A stretch of DNA of 64,000 nucleotides from Flavobacterium potami (GCF_020026915.1 NZ_JAINUY010000002.1:124001-188000); one strand, 5' to 3'; positions 19,697 to 28,137 are shown, numbered from the stretch's first letter. Numbers and translations: made by a program. Notes: generated by a model not told the origin, from the sequence alone.

Positions 19697-20569
19697 ATGA
19701 TTAGTAGAAGAAACTTTATCGTAACCACAGGTTTTGCCACTACAGCAGTTTTGGCTTCTCCATCATTTGCATTTTCTATGAATAAAAAAGAAATAGGACT
19801 ACAGTTATATACACTTCGTGAAGAACTTCCGAAAGACGTAAAAGGAACTTTGGAAAAAGTTGCAAGAGCAGGTTATACAGTCGTCGAAACTTACGGGTTT
19901 TCAACAAAAGATCAATTTTGGGGGCTAACACCAAAAGAATTAAAAAAGATTTTAGATGATAATGGCTTAAAAGCGGTTAGCGGACATTACAATTTAGGAA
20001 GTTTTCTATACGATGGAAATACCGAAGAGTTAATTGCTTCAATTGAAGCGGCGAAAATATTAAAAAGCGAATTTTTAACGATTCCATGGGTCGATGAACC
20101 TTTTAGAAAAAATATTCAGGATTATAAAAAAATTGCTGCACGTGTAAACGAAGCAGCTGAAATGTGCAAAAAAGCGGGTTTAAAACTGGCCTATCATAAT
20201 CATGATTTTGAATTTCACAAACACGATGGGATTACAGGTTTCGAAATCTTGTTAGAGGAAACAGATAAAAATTTAGTATTTTTTGAATTGGATTTATATT
20301 GGGTAATTCATTCCGGAAATGATCCATTAAAATTATTTAAAGAAAACCCTGGCCGTTTTAAAATGTGGCACGTAAAAGATAAAGACAAAGTAAATAGTGA
20401 TTGGAATACCGAAGTTGGTTCTGGAACAATAGATTTCAAGCCATTATTTGCGGCGGCAAAACAATCGGGAATGATTCATTTTTTTGTAGAGCAGGAAAAT
20501 AATTTTGCTTCAACCTCTTTTGGATCAATTAAATCAAGTTGCGATTTTATTTCTAAAAACTTAATCTAA
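19697..20569 (+). CDS. Tat-exported sugar phosphate isomerase/epimerase-like TIM barrel
   Basis: A 290-residue xylose-isomerase-like TIM-barrel protein (AP endonuclease family 2 fold). It starts MISRRNFIVTTGFATTAVLA, a Tat-like twin-arginine signal, so it acts in the periplasm. Metal-site residues expected for the fold are visible: LAYHNHDFEFH (about 172-182), FELDLYWVIHSG (about 197-208), MWHVKDKD (about 225-232) and FVEQEN near the C-terminus. Such proteins in Bacteroidetes often sit near sugar-modifying oxidoreductases, but none are nearby. Substrate unknown. Confidence 0.83.
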   Translation: MISRRNFIVTTGFATTAVLASPSFAFSMNKKEIGLQLYTLREELPKDVKGTLEKVARAGYTVVETYGFSTKDQFWGLTPKELKKILDDNGLKAVSGHYNLGSFLYDGNTEELIASIEAAKILKSEFLTIPWVDEPFRKNIQDYKKIAARVNEAAEMCKKAGLKLAYHNHDFEFHKHDGITGFEILLEETDKNLVFFELDLYWVIHSGNDPLKLFKENPGRFKMWHVKDKDKVNSDWNTEVGSGTIDFKPLFAAAKQSGMIHFFVEQENNFASTSFGSIKSSCDFISKNLI

Positions 20570-20586
20570 AATTTACGGTTTAATTT

Positions 20587-21486
20587 ATGAAGAAACTTCT
20601 TTTTGTGGTTTTTGTGGTTCTTTTTGCTTGTCAATCAAATAAAAAAGAAAGTTCAAATCTGAAACCAGCTCTGCCACCTGCACCTTATTTTACAGATATT
20701 AAAACTAATGATGTTAAACTTTATCCTCCAGGACCGGGAGATTGGCTGTCTACTCATAAAGAAAAAGGAAAAAGTTTTGAGCAGTTTTACAATTCAAAAC
20801 ATTTAATTCCGACAAAAGAAAATAATATAATATATCTGCAGCCAATTGGTCAGTTTAATTCATTACAAGTCAAACAAATTGAATTGGTGCGTGAGTATTT
20901 AGAAATATTTTTTCAGTTAAAAACTAAAACTTTAAATAATGTTTCTAATGATGTTGTTCCAAAACATGCTAGAAGAATTGGTCCGGAAGAACATGAACAA
21001 TTTTTAGCAGGCTTTATTCTGGATAGCGTTTTAAAGAAAGAAAAACTTCAAAACGGAATTGCATTAATGGCTTTGACTGAAGTAGATTTGTATCCGAAAA
21101 CAGAATGGAATTATGTTTTTGGTCTTGCTTCTTATAGAGATAGAGTTGCAGTTAGCTCTATTTATAGATTGCATGATAAAAGCTTGCAAAATAAAGATTT
21201 TACCTTGTGTTTAGAAAGATTGCTAAAAATATGCTCTCATGAAATAGGACATATGTTTGGCTTATATCATTGTATTGCTGCTGATTGTGTAATGAATGGT
21301 ACAAATAGTTTAGTAGAAACAGATGAGCATACACTTAGATTATGTTCAAATTGCCAAAGAAAATTACAGTCTGGAATAAAATACAACAACGAAAAAAGAT
21401 TAACAGAATTAGAAAAGTATTTTAATAGAAACAATCTAGTAAAAGGTGTTGAGTTAATGGAAAAAGACCTTAAAAGTATTCAATAA
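20587..21486 (+). CDS. archaemetzincin-like zinc metalloprotease lipoprotein
   Basis: A 299-residue lipoprotein (lipobox LFAC, Cys15) with the metzincin/archaemetzincin signature HEIGHMFGLYHC. It continues with four residues, then CVM, then 16 residues and CSNC. This matches the archaemetzincin pattern HExxHxxGxxHCx4CxM...CxxC, with three zinc-binding His, a Met-turn and a second four-Cys metal site. It is followed after 13 bp by a cupin gene and preceded 17 bp away by the Tat protein, so the three are probably one operon. Archaemetzincins are aminopeptidase-like; the target here is unknown. Confidence 0.85.
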   Translation: MKKLLFVVFVVLFACQSNKKESSNLKPALPPAPYFTDIKTNDVKLYPPGPGDWLSTHKEKGKSFEQFYNSKHLIPTKENNIIYLQPIGQFNSLQVKQIELVREYLEIFFQLKTKTLNNVSNDVVPKHARRIGPEEHEQFLAGFILDSVLKKEKLQNGIALMALTEVDLYPKTEWNYVFGLASYRDRVAVSSIYRLHDKSLQNKDFTLCLERLLKICSHEIGHMFGLYHCIAADCVMNGTNSLVETDEHTLRLCSNCQRKLQSGIKYNNEKRLTELEKYFNRNNLVKGVELMEKDLKSIQ

Positions 21487-21499
21487 AAATAAAAAAAGC

Positions 21500-21847
21500 A
21501 TGAATTTAGGAACGAGTAAAGAGTTTATAAAAGGAGACGAAATCGAGTGGGAAGTAGTCGGAGAAGGAATCAAACGTAAGATTTTGGCTTTTGACGAAAG
21601 AGTGATGCTTGTAAATGTTCATTTTGAAAAAGGCGGAATTGGTACTTTGCACGAACATTATCATTCGCAAGTTACTTATATTGCAAGCGGAAAATTTGAT
21701 GTAACTATCAGCGGAGTAACTCAAACCTTAAAAGGAGGCGATAGTTTCTATATTCCACCTCACGCAATTCATGGAGTTGTATGTCTGGAAGAAGGAATGC
21801 TAACAGATGTTTTCAGCCCTGCACGAGAAGATTTTTTGGGCTATTAA
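21500..21847 (+). CDS. cupin-domain protein
   Basis: A single-domain cupin of 115 residues. Motif 1 is GTLHEHYHSQVTYIASGKFD (about 52-71), with metal-ligand His pair and Glu replaced by Gln in the usual H-x-H-x3-Q-x4 order. Motif 2 is GDSFYIPPHAIHGV (about 79-92), with the last ligand His. It is probably a small metal-dependent enzyme or sugar-binding protein; specificity cannot be read. It is the last gene of a run that starts at 19697. A palindromic repeat follows 15 bp after its stop. Confidence 0.82.
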   Translation: MNLGTSKEFIKGDEIEWEVVGEGIKRKILAFDERVMLVNVHFEKGGIGTLHEHYHSQVTYIASGKFDVTISGVTQTLKGGDSFYIPPHAIHGVVCLEEGMLTDVFSPAREDFLGY

Positions 21848-21861
21848 AAGTTGAAAAATAT

Positions 21862-21928
21862 ACCATATAAGTCAATATAAGTAAATTTAAGTTTAGCTAT
21901 TTAAATGAGCTTATATGACTTATATGGT
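21862..21928. repeat. CATATAAG-word palindrome
   Basis: ACCATATAAGTCA (21862-21874) and TGACTTATATGGT (21916-21928) are perfect 13-bp inverted repeats. Between them TATAAG and CTTATA words repeat. It sits 15 bp after the cupin stop and may act as its terminator. Confidence 0.8.
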
Positions 21929-21996
21929 TTAAAAAAAGCTTAAAATTTATACTTTTTTTAAAGTTCTACTAAAGATTAGATTGGTATTTTTGCAGC

Positions 21997-23175
21997 ATGA
22001 ATTTATCAAAAACTAATGTACTGTTTATGGCAGTTTGCACTGGTCTTATAGTTGCAAATCTTTATTACTGCCAGCCTTTGATTGTTTTAATTGCAAACGA
22101 ATTTAAAATTCCTGAAGCCAGCGCCGGAACGATTACTTATCTAACTCAAGCGGGTTACGCGATCGGATTGTTTTTTATGGTGCCTCTTGGCGACAAATTA
22201 GAACGAAAAAAGCAAATTTTAATGACCACTTTTGCTACTGTAATTGCCTTATTGATTGCAGCGACAGCCAAAAGTTTTCTTGTTTTACAAATTGCTTCCT
22301 TGTTAATCGGAATCACATCAATTGTACCGCAGCTTATTCTTCCTTTGGCCGCTTCTTTAAGTGCGCCCGAAGAACGAGGAAAAGTTGTTGGAACTATTAT
22401 GAGCGGACTTTTAGTAGGGATTTTGCTTTCGCGAACTTTAAGCGGATTTATCGGTCAAGTTTTAGGCTGGAGATCGATGTTTTATATTGCAGCCGGAATT
22501 TGTCTTTTGATCTTTTTTGTCATTCAAAGTAAATTTCCGCAGAACAAACCGCAATTTCAAGGGACTTACGGTCAATTAATCAAATCTTTATTTACACTTA
22601 TAAAGACACAACCTGTTTTGCGTGAAGCAACAGCAATTAATGTTTTCAGTTTTGCTCAGTTTGGAGCTTTCTGGACTACAATGGTTTTGTTGCTTTCTGG
22701 AGAACCATTCCATTTTAATAGTGCCACAATCGGATTGTTTGGAATTGTTGGTGCTTCTGGAGCTTTAGCCGCGCCTTTGGTTGGAAAATTGGGAGATAAA
22801 GGAAACTCAAGAATTGCTGTTGGTTATGGCTGTTTATTGGTTTTAATCAGTTTCATTACGTTCTATTTCGCCATTGAAAGCGTAATTGGAATTGCCATCG
22901 GAATTGTATTTATTGACATCGGAATTCAAGGTGTTCATATTTCAAACCAAACAAGAGTTTATTCGTTATTGCCAGAAGCTAGAAACAGATTAAATACAGT
23001 ATTTATGTCGCTTACTTTCTTAGGAACTGCCGCAGGATCTGCTTATGGTTTGTTGTTATGGAAATGGGGTGGATGGCACGCTGTAACAATCGGCTGTATG
23101 GCTTTGTCTTTAATATCACTAATTATATACGGACTTACTTATAAATCTAAAAAACAGAAAGCGCAAATTGATTAA
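21997..23175 (+). CDS. MFS transporter (12-TM)
   Basis: A major-facilitator protein of 392 residues with about 12 predicted helices. The loop 2-3 signature is present in the form PLGDKLERKKQI (about 58-69), with a second-half counterpart GKLGDKGNSRIAVG. The group resembles uncharacterised drug/sugar-efflux-like MFS proteins (YgaY type) of Bacteroidetes. A TATTTTTG box lies only five bases before the ATG, so a transcript from it would be nearly leaderless. Substrate not inferable. Confidence 0.88.
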   Translation: MNLSKTNVLFMAVCTGLIVANLYYCQPLIVLIANEFKIPEASAGTITYLTQAGYAIGLFFMVPLGDKLERKKQILMTTFATVIALLIAATAKSFLVLQIASLLIGITSIVPQLILPLAASLSAPEERGKVVGTIMSGLLVGILLSRTLSGFIGQVLGWRSMFYIAAGICLLIFFVIQSKFPQNKPQFQGTYGQLIKSLFTLIKTQPVLREATAINVFSFAQFGAFWTTMVLLLSGEPFHFNSATIGLFGIVGASGALAAPLVGKLGDKGNSRIAVGYGCLLVLISFITFYFAIESVIGIAIGIVFIDIGIQGVHISNQTRVYSLLPEARNRLNTVFMSLTFLGTAAGSAYGLLLWKWGGWHAVTIGCMALSLISLIIYGLTYKSKKQKAQID

Positions 23176-23195
23176 AAAATTAATTTGTAAATTTG
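23168..23195 (+). promoter_or_regulatory. promoter of the PPIase fusion gene
   Basis: TTG (23168-23170), 17 bases, then TAAATTTG (23188-23195), matching the Bacteroidetes -33/-7 pattern 22 bp before the start. It overlaps the last codons of the MFS gene. Confidence 0.65.
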
Positions 23196-23217
23196 CGTTC
23201 AAATTAAAAATAACAAC

Positions 23218-24150
23218 ATGGAAAACGGAATATACGCTAAATTCAATACTAGCAAAGGTTCAATTTTAGTGAAATTGACACACGATTTAACACCAGGAAC
23301 TGTAGGGAACTTTGTGGCGCTTGCAGAAGGAAATATGGAAAATAAGGTAAAACCTCAAGGACAAAAATTCTATGACGGATTAACTTTCCACAGAGTAATT
23401 GCAGATTTCATGATTCAAGGTGGTTGTCCAAAAGGAACAGGAACAGGAGATCCAGGTTACAAATTTGATGATGAATTTCACCCAAGTTTAAAACACGATC
23501 GTCCGGGAGTTTTGTCTATGGCAAATTCTGGTCCTGGAAGTAACGGTTCTCAGTTTTTCATTACTCACGTTGCAACTCCTTGGTTAGATAATAAACATAC
23601 TGTTTTTGGACACGTTGTTGAAGGACAAGATGTTGTTGATGCAGTTGCTCAAGGTGATAACTTAGAGTCTGTAGAAATTATCAGAGTTGGAGAAGAAGCT
23701 CAAAAATGGAATGCTATTGAAGCCTTCGTTGGTTTAAAAGGTGCGCGTCTAAAAAGAGAAGCAGCTTTAAAAGCAGAATCTGAAGCAAAAATGGAACAAT
23801 TGGCTGCTGGTTTTGATAAAACAGAAAGTGGTTTACGTTATAAAATGATTCAAAAGGGAGAAGGAAAAAGAGCTGAAGCAGGAAAAACAGTTTCTGTACA
23901 CTACGAAGGTTCTTTAGAAAACGGAAAAGTTTTTGATTCTTCTTACCCAAGAAAAAAACCAATCGAATTTAAATTAGGAATTGGACAAGTAATCGAAGGA
24001 TGGGACGAAGGTATCGCTTTATTACAAGTTGGAGACAAAGCTCGTTTTGTAATTCCATCTGATTTAGGATACGGACCATCTGGTGCTGGAGGAGTTATTC
24101 CACCAAATGCAACTTTGATTTTCGACGTTGAATTAATGGACGTAAAATAA
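23218..24150 (+). CDS. dual-family peptidyl-prolyl isomerase: cyclophilin-FKBP fusion
   Basis: A 310-residue fusion of two unrelated prolyl isomerase folds. Residues about 1-165 are a cyclophilin: [21 protein letters not shown] followed by [25 protein letters not shown] in pieces, with the catalytic Arg in FHRV and the Q-F-F-I core. A charged helical linker spans about 165-200. Residues about 203-310 are an FKBP domain: [39 protein letters not shown] and [20 protein letters not shown] in pieces. No signal peptide, so cytoplasmic. It has its own promoter and terminator. Such cyclophilin-first fusions are known from flavobacteria and Treponema. Confidence 0.95.
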   Translation: MENGIYAKFNTSKGSILVKLTHDLTPGTVGNFVALAEGNMENKVKPQGQKFYDGLTFHRVIADFMIQGGCPKGTGTGDPGYKFDDEFHPSLKHDRPGVLSMANSGPGSNGSQFFITHVATPWLDNKHTVFGHVVEGQDVVDAVAQGDNLESVEIIRVGEEAQKWNAIEAFVGLKGARLKREAALKAESEAKMEQLAAGFDKTESGLRYKMIQKGEGKRAEAGKTVSVHYEGSLENGKVFDSSYPRKKPIEFKLGIGQVIEGWDEGIALLQVGDKARFVIPSDLGYGPSGAGGVIPPNATLIFDVELMDVK

Positions 24151-24184
24151 GAGTTTACAATCAATTTAGGATTGTTATAAATAG

Positions 24185-24220
24185 AATCCCATGTGTTTTG
24201 GCACATGGGATTTTTTTTAT
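24185..24220 (+). terminator. terminator after the PPIase fusion gene
   Basis: AATCCCATGTG pairs with CACATGGGATT (11-bp stem, 6-base loop), followed by eight T's. Confidence 0.9.
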
Positions 24221-24242
24221 ATTTACTAAAAAAACAAAGCCA

Positions 24243-24545
24243 ATGAAAAACATTTTAATACTTGCGGGGCTTGCCTTATTTGTAGTTTCTTGCGGAACTC
24301 AAAAGTCAGCTTCAGTTGCTTCGACTCCTGCTACAGAAACAACAAAAGCAGTAGCATTAACACCTGAATTAGAAGCAGGCAAAAATTTATACGATAATAA
24401 TTGTGCAAAATGCCACAAATTATATGAGCCTAAAAAGTTTACAAAGGAAGAATGGGCGCCAATTTTGGTAAGAATGGGTAAAAAAGCGAAATTAGATGAA
24501 ACACAAATGGCTTCAATTTCCAATTATATAGATTCTCAGTTGTAA
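24243..24545 (+). CDS. lipoprotein c-type cytochrome (mono-haem)
   Basis: A 100-residue protein. The start at MKNILILAG (24243) is preferred over an in-frame codon 45 bp upstream that lies inside the terminator. The signal ends in lipobox VVSC (Cys17), followed by an Ala/Thr-rich linker, then a haem-binding CAKCH (54-58). Met78 (RMGKK) is a likely distal ligand. The size and the final SNYIDSQL helix fit a small cytochrome c. It is probably tethered to a membrane in the periplasm as an electron carrier. No oxidase or reductase genes lie beside it, so its partner is unknown. Confidence 0.88.
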   Translation: MKNILILAGLALFVVSCGTQKSASVASTPATETTKAVALTPELEAGKNLYDNNCAKCHKLYEPKKFTKEEWAPILVRMGKKAKLDETQMASISNYIDSQL

Positions 24546-24561
24546 TTTGTATTTCAAAAAA

Positions 24562-24600
24562 ACAAAAAAACCGATTCAATATTTTTGAATCGGTTTTTTT
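24562..24600 (+). terminator. terminator after the cytochrome c gene
   Basis: AAACCGATTCAA pairs with TTGAATCGGTTT (12 bp) with a short loop and T-run. The A-run on the opposite side allows use by the convergent Rnk-like gene. Confidence 0.9.
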
Positions 24601-24653
24601 GTTTTCAAATAGATATAAAAAAAACACCGTCACAGAATGAGGTGTTTTAAAAA

Positions 24654-25049
24654 TTAGGAATGATGTACTTCAGTATTGTCTACTGCAATTACTTTTAAAG
24701 TTTTAATTCCGGCAGGAAGTTCCCAATCAACTTCGTCGTTTTGTTTAAAACCGATTATAGCAACACTTAAAGGCGCTAAAACTGATATTTTTGACTGTTT
24801 TAAATCTGCTGCAGAAGGCAATACGATCTGAATTTTCATTTGTTTTTTTGCATTGACATCTTCAATAGTAACAATAGAATTAATTCGAATGGTCGAATTG
24901 TCCAATTCGCTTTCCTTGCTTATTACAGCGCGATCCAGTTCTTGTGAAAGCTGATTCGCTTCTTTTGTATTTGTTGAATTTTTACTTTTTAAAATCAATT
25001 CTCTTAGAAATTGATAATCTGCTTTGCAGAAAGTAGGTGTTGGTTTCAT
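24654..25049 (-). CDS. Rnk / GreA-GreB C-terminal-like protein
   Basis: A 131-residue protein starting MKPTPTFCKADYQFLREL. Residues about 1-50 form a short helical hairpin and 55-131 an FKBP-like beta domain as in the C-terminus of GreA/GreB and Rnk (DNSTIRINSIVTI, SVLAPLSVAIIGFKQNDEVD, WELPAGIKTLKVI). Rnk-type proteins bind RNA polymerase near the secondary channel but have a coiled coil too short to stimulate transcript cleavage. Cytoplasmic transcription modulator by inference. The 373-bp region upstream contains no gene but a structured element at 25220-25381. Confidence 0.82.
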   Translation of the reverse strand: MKPTPTFCKADYQFLRELILKSKNSTNTKEANQLSQELDRAVISKESELDNSTIRINSIVTIEDVNAKKQMKIQIVLPSAADLKQSKISVLAPLSVAIIGFKQNDEVDWELPAGIKTLKVIAVDNTEVHHS

Positions 25050-25219
25050 ATCTATTTGAATTTTATTATTATGCTTAATTATTATGTTATTTGAATGATT
25101 TCTTCTTTTATGATTTAGCAATAAATTAGCTGCCAATTTCGTCGGTAAATTAAAAATGGAAAAACAGAAAATATTTGATCAAAATATAATTTTGTCAAAT
25201 AAAGAAATGTTTAAACTGA

Positions 25220-25381
25220 TATAAAATCCTCCGCCCGAAAGAAGAAATTGAAATAGACGGAGGCCTAAAAAATAAAGGCCTTATTATGTGAAATAATTAC
25301 AGCAGGAAGCGGTCTTGCTATGCAAAACGGCTTTATAGAGGCTGTAAATGGTATTATATTTCCCATAATGAATCAAAAATT
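25220..25381 (-). ncRNA. candidate structured small RNA or long leader
   Basis: The 373-bp gap 25050-25422 holds no plausible gene. A nested rod can fold: 25364-25369 with 25283-25288 (ATTATG type), 25357-25362 with 25290-25295 (GAAATA type) and 25341-25347 with 25297-25303 (TTACAGC type), all perfect, 19 bp in total with tiny bulges and one 9-base bulge. Next come AGGCCT repeats (two alternative pairings) and a GC-rich stem CGGAGG/CCTCCG (25258-25263 with 25228-25233). A minus-strand TATCTTTG box at 25388-25395 would start a transcript at the foot of the rod. Strand is uncertain because the fold is symmetric, and it could equally be the leader of the Rnk-like gene. Confidence 0.45.
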
Positions 25382-25422
25382 GATTTGCAAAGATAGGTAA
25401 TCTTTTTGGATTTAATGAGATA

Positions 25423-25977
25423 TTACTTCCATTTTATGCCACAACCTAAACTTGGCTTCTGTGGTTCTTTCAAATTTCTGTTGTAAATTAAGGCATCTAT
25501 GGCGCCTCTTAGATCGCTTCCGCTCAATGGAATTCCGTTACCTGGCCTAGAATCGTCTAATTGCCCACGGTAAAACAACTTGTCTTGATTATCAAATAAA
25601 TAGAAATCTGGAGTGCAAGCTGCCTGATAAGCTTTTGCAGTTTCCTGACTTTCATCATACAAATAAGGAAAATCAATTTTATTTTCTAAAGCAAAATCTA
25701 CCATCAATTCCGGAGAATCTGCGGGGTATTTTACAACATCATTACTAGAAATAGCAATTATTCCAATTCCTTGAACGCGATAATCGTTAGAAATCATTAC
25801 AATTTCATTGATGACATGCAGTACAAACGGACAATGATTGCAGATAAACATCACCAAAGTACCTTTAGATCCTTTTAAATCTTCGAAAGAAAAAGTATCA
25901 TTTGAATTGGTATCTTTTAAATAAAATTCTGGTGCAATCGTTCCCAATGGAAGCATCGTAGATTCTGTTCGTGCCAT
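25423..25977 (-). CDS. thioredoxin-fold AhpC/TSA-type protein
   Basis: A 184-residue thioredoxin-like protein starting MARTESTMLPLG (25977). The redox motif is CNHCP (Cys46, Cys49) in VMFICNHCPFVLHV. The following IGIIAISSNDVVKYPADSP and TPDFYLFD segments, which place the cis-proline at TP, fit the AhpC/TSA-redoxin group seen in many bacteria as thioredoxin family protein. The C-terminal PSLGCGIKWK is a conserved tail of this subgroup. No signal peptide at this start, so likely cytoplasmic thiol-disulfide or peroxide-related function. Confidence 0.87.
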   Translation of the reverse strand: MARTESTMLPLGTIAPEFYLKDTNSNDTFSFEDLKGSKGTLVMFICNHCPFVLHVINEIVMISNDYRVQGIGIIAISSNDVVKYPADSPELMVDFALENKIDFPYLYDESQETAKAYQAACTPDFYLFDNQDKLFYRGQLDDSRPGNGIPLSGSDLRGAIDALIYNRNLKEPQKPSLGCGIKWK

Positions 25978-26040
25978 TTTATTTGAAATTTGATTTTCAA
26001 AAATAGTTTTAAAAATCTGTAAATAAAAGAGCACAGGAAT

Positions 26041-26098
26041 AAAAAATACCCAAAGAAGCAGTTAGCTTGTTCAGCTTGCTTCTTTGGGTACTTTTTTT
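26041..26098 (-). terminator. terminator after the 26103 hydrolase gene
   Basis: TACCCAAAGAAGCA (26047-26060) pairs perfectly with TGCTTCTTTGGGTA (26077-26090), a 14-bp stem with A- and T-runs on both sides, 4 bp after the stop. Confidence 0.92.
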
Positions 26099-26102
26099 GT
26101 TT

Positions 26103-26996
26103 TTATGAATTCAGAAACTGAAGTAAATCTTCGTTTAGTTTTTCTCTATCGGTATAAAATAATCCATGTGGAGCGCCTTCATATTCAATAAATGTATTGT
26201 TTTTAATGGCTTCGGCTGCTTTTCTGGAAGTAAGATCAATAGGTACAATTTTATCATCATTTCCATGAATAATAAGTGTTGGAACTTTAATAAAATCCAA
26301 TTCATCTCTGAAATCAGTGTATGAAAAAGATTCGGCACATTTAAGTGTTGCACGAGGAGAAGCCACAGAACATAATGCTCTGTAATATTCCAGTAAAGGT
26401 GTACTCAAAGGTTTGTTGATGATGTTAACGCCAAAAAAGGTTTTCCCGAAATTATCGATAAATCCGATTCGATCTTCTTTGATTGCCATTGCGGTGTTTT
26501 CACTTTTTTCTTTTGGGTGTCCATCTGGGTTGTCATTTGTTTTTAGTAAAAATGGAATAATAGAAGAAATTAGAGCAATCTTGCTTACATTTTTTCCACC
26601 ATGACGACTAAAATAACGAACCACTTCGCCTCCTCCCATAGAGAATCCAACAAGAGTTACATTTTCTAATTCTAGTTGTTCAATAATTTCCTGAAGATCA
26701 TCTGTTAAAGTGTCATAATCGTAACCGTCCCAAGGTTGAGAAGATTTTCCAAATCCGCGACGATCGTAAGCGATAACTCTATAATTGTTTTGTACTAAAT
26801 GATCAATTTGATATTCCCACATTTCGTTAGAAAGTGGCCATCCGTGAATTAGAATTACTGGTTTTCCTTGACCGTAGTCTTTTACATAAAGTCTAACGTT
26901 TTGGGCAGTTTCTATATATTTATCAGTATGAATCTGTTTTAAATTAGATTCAAAGTCCTTAATTGTCATGCATGCGTTTGGTTCAGTATGTTCCAT
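26103..26996 (-). CDS. alpha/beta-hydrolase, non-haem haloperoxidase type
   Basis: A 297-residue hydrolase of the chloroperoxidase/esterase group. It shows VILIHGWPLSNEMW (oxyanion region, about 47-60), AYDRRGFGKSSQPWDGYDYD, nucleophile elbow GFSMGGGE (S119), acid in IIHGNDDKIVP and His in EGAPHGLFY. The WDGYDYDT segment is characteristic of this subgroup, whose members are mostly serine esterases able to form peracids. No signal peptide. Monocistronic with a strong terminator. Confidence 0.88.
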   Translation of the reverse strand: MEHTEPNACMTIKDFESNLKQIHTDKYIETAQNVRLYVKDYGQGKPVILIHGWPLSNEMWEYQIDHLVQNNYRVIAYDRRGFGKSSQPWDGYDYDTLTDDLQEIIEQLELENVTLVGFSMGGGEVVRYFSRHGGKNVSKIALISSIIPFLLKTNDNPDGHPKEKSENTAMAIKEDRIGFIDNFGKTFFGVNIINKPLSTPLLEYYRALCSVASPRATLKCAESFSYTDFRDELDFIKVPTLIIHGNDDKIVPIDLTSRKAAEAIKNNTFIEYEGAPHGLFYTDREKLNEDLLQFLNS

Positions 26997-27125
26997 GATA
27001 TATCTTTTTTACGTGAGTTTTATTCTTTAGTCTCGTAAAATTAGATTGGAAGCGAAAGAAAAGGGTTACAGAATTAGGAGGATTAATTACAAAATTAATA
27101 GGTTTGTACTTTAACACTAGTGAAA

Positions 27126-27461
27126 ATGGATTTAACCTGGAGCGAATTTGAAAGAACCGATATGCGTGTCGGAACTATTATAGAAGTAAACGATTTTCCT
27201 GAAGCAAGAAAACCAGCTTTTCAATTAACAATAGATTTTGGTTCTGAAATAGGAATTAGAAAATCATCGGCACAAATTACCAAAAGATACCAAAAAGAAG
27301 ATTTGGTGAATCGCCAGATTGTAGCGGTAGTCAATTTTCCAAAAAAGCAAATCGGAAAATTTATGAGTGAATGTTTGGTTCTAGGTGCTGTAGGTGAGGA
27401 GGGAGATGTAATTTTATTAGCTCCCGATTTTAAAGTAGAAAACGGACTACGTATTGGGTAG
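27126..27461 (+). CDS. csaA: CsaA-like tRNA-binding domain protein
   Basis: A stand-alone OB-fold tRNA-binding domain, 111 residues, as in CsaA and the C-terminus of bacterial Met-tRNA synthetase. It starts MDLTWSEFERTDMRVGTI. An in-frame GTG lies two codons upstream, but homologues begin at this Met. RKPAFQLTIDFG, KSSAQITKRY and VAVVNFPKKQIGKFMSECLV are typical. CsaA was proposed as a secretion-related chaperone. A TAGGTTTG box lies at 27099-27106. Confidence 0.92.
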   Translation: MDLTWSEFERTDMRVGTIIEVNDFPEARKPAFQLTIDFGSEIGIRKSSAQITKRYQKEDLVNRQIVAVVNFPKKQIGKFMSECLVLGAVGEEGDVILLAPDFKVENGLRIG

Positions 27462-27462
27462 T

Positions 27463-27566
27463 TTTAGTCGCAGTTTTCAGTCTCAGTCTCAGTCTCAGTC
27501 TCAGTCTCAGTCTCAGTAATCAGTTGCAGTCACAGTTTTACACTGAAAACTGCGACTGCGACTTCA
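27463..27566. repeat. CAGTCT tandem array within a CAGTCTCAG-word palindrome, copy 2
   Basis: Starts with AGTCGCAGTTTTCAG, then six perfect CAGTCT units (27478-27513), then CAGTTGCAGTCACAG and a right arm ACTGAAAACTGCGACTGCGA. It fills the entire gap between the convergent csaA-like and RBBP9-like genes. Confidence 0.92.
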
Positions 27567-27569
27567 AAC

Positions 27570-28115
27570 TTATTTTATTCTTTCAAGAAATTTTTGCAAA
27601 ATCAACTGCCCGTCTTCCCAATATTTCAAATCAGAATCGGAGTTGATATGACCTTGTTTACCCACATTCACAAAATCACTTCCCCATCTTTCGGCAAAGT
27701 ATTTTTTTCTTTCAAATAAGGAATAGGGGTCGTTTTCACTTGCTACCACAACCGATGGAAATGGTAATTTGTAAAGCGGCATTGGCGAAAAGTTTCTCGT
27801 ACATTCTGGAGTATGTTCTGGCGAATCTATATCAGCTGGAGCAACCAGAAAAGCACCGATAATATTTGAATTATTGTATTTTTCTGCCCAATGCAAAACC
27901 AATGAAACGGCTAAACTATGGGCTACTAAAATAGTGGGTTTATTCAGTTTTAAGATGTTCTCGTTCAATCTTTCAAGCCATTCTTCTCGAAGTGGTTCAT
28001 CCCAATTGTCTTGTACAACACGAATTGAATTTTCGAATTTTTGATGCCAAAAGGTTTGCCAATGCTTTTCTCCAGAATCTCCAAGTCCGGGTATAATTAA
28101 TAGTTGTGTCTCCAT
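27570..28115 (-). CDS. RBBP9/YdeN-family serine hydrolase
   Basis: A 181-residue small alpha/beta-hydrolase. It has IIPGLGDSGEKHWQTFW at the N-terminus (the family IVPGxxxSxxxHWxxxW signature), a nucleophile in LVAHSLA (S67), acid in VASENDPYS (D about 133) and His in GKQGHINSDS (about 160). Cytoplasmic; physiological substrate of the family is unknown. It lies 22 bp after the 28138 esterase on the same strand. Its stop abuts the CAGTCT repeat. Confidence 0.92.
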   Translation of the reverse strand: METQLLIIPGLGDSGEKHWQTFWHQKFENSIRVVQDNWDEPLREEWLERLNENILKLNKPTILVAHSLAVSLVLHWAEKYNNSNIIGAFLVAPADIDSPEHTPECTRNFSPMPLYKLPFPSVVVASENDPYSLFERKKYFAERWGSDFVNVGKQGHINSDSDLKYWEDGQLILQKFLERIK

Positions 28116-28137
28116 TGCCGTGGATTTTATTTAGTGA

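Noticed and set aside
25228..25400. Decayed gene instead of RNA
   Set aside because: One frame gives a short plausible peptide (ITAGSGLAMQNGFIEAVNG) but it has no start, stops occur nearby and no family is recognisable; the nested stems explain the sequence better, though decay is not excluded.
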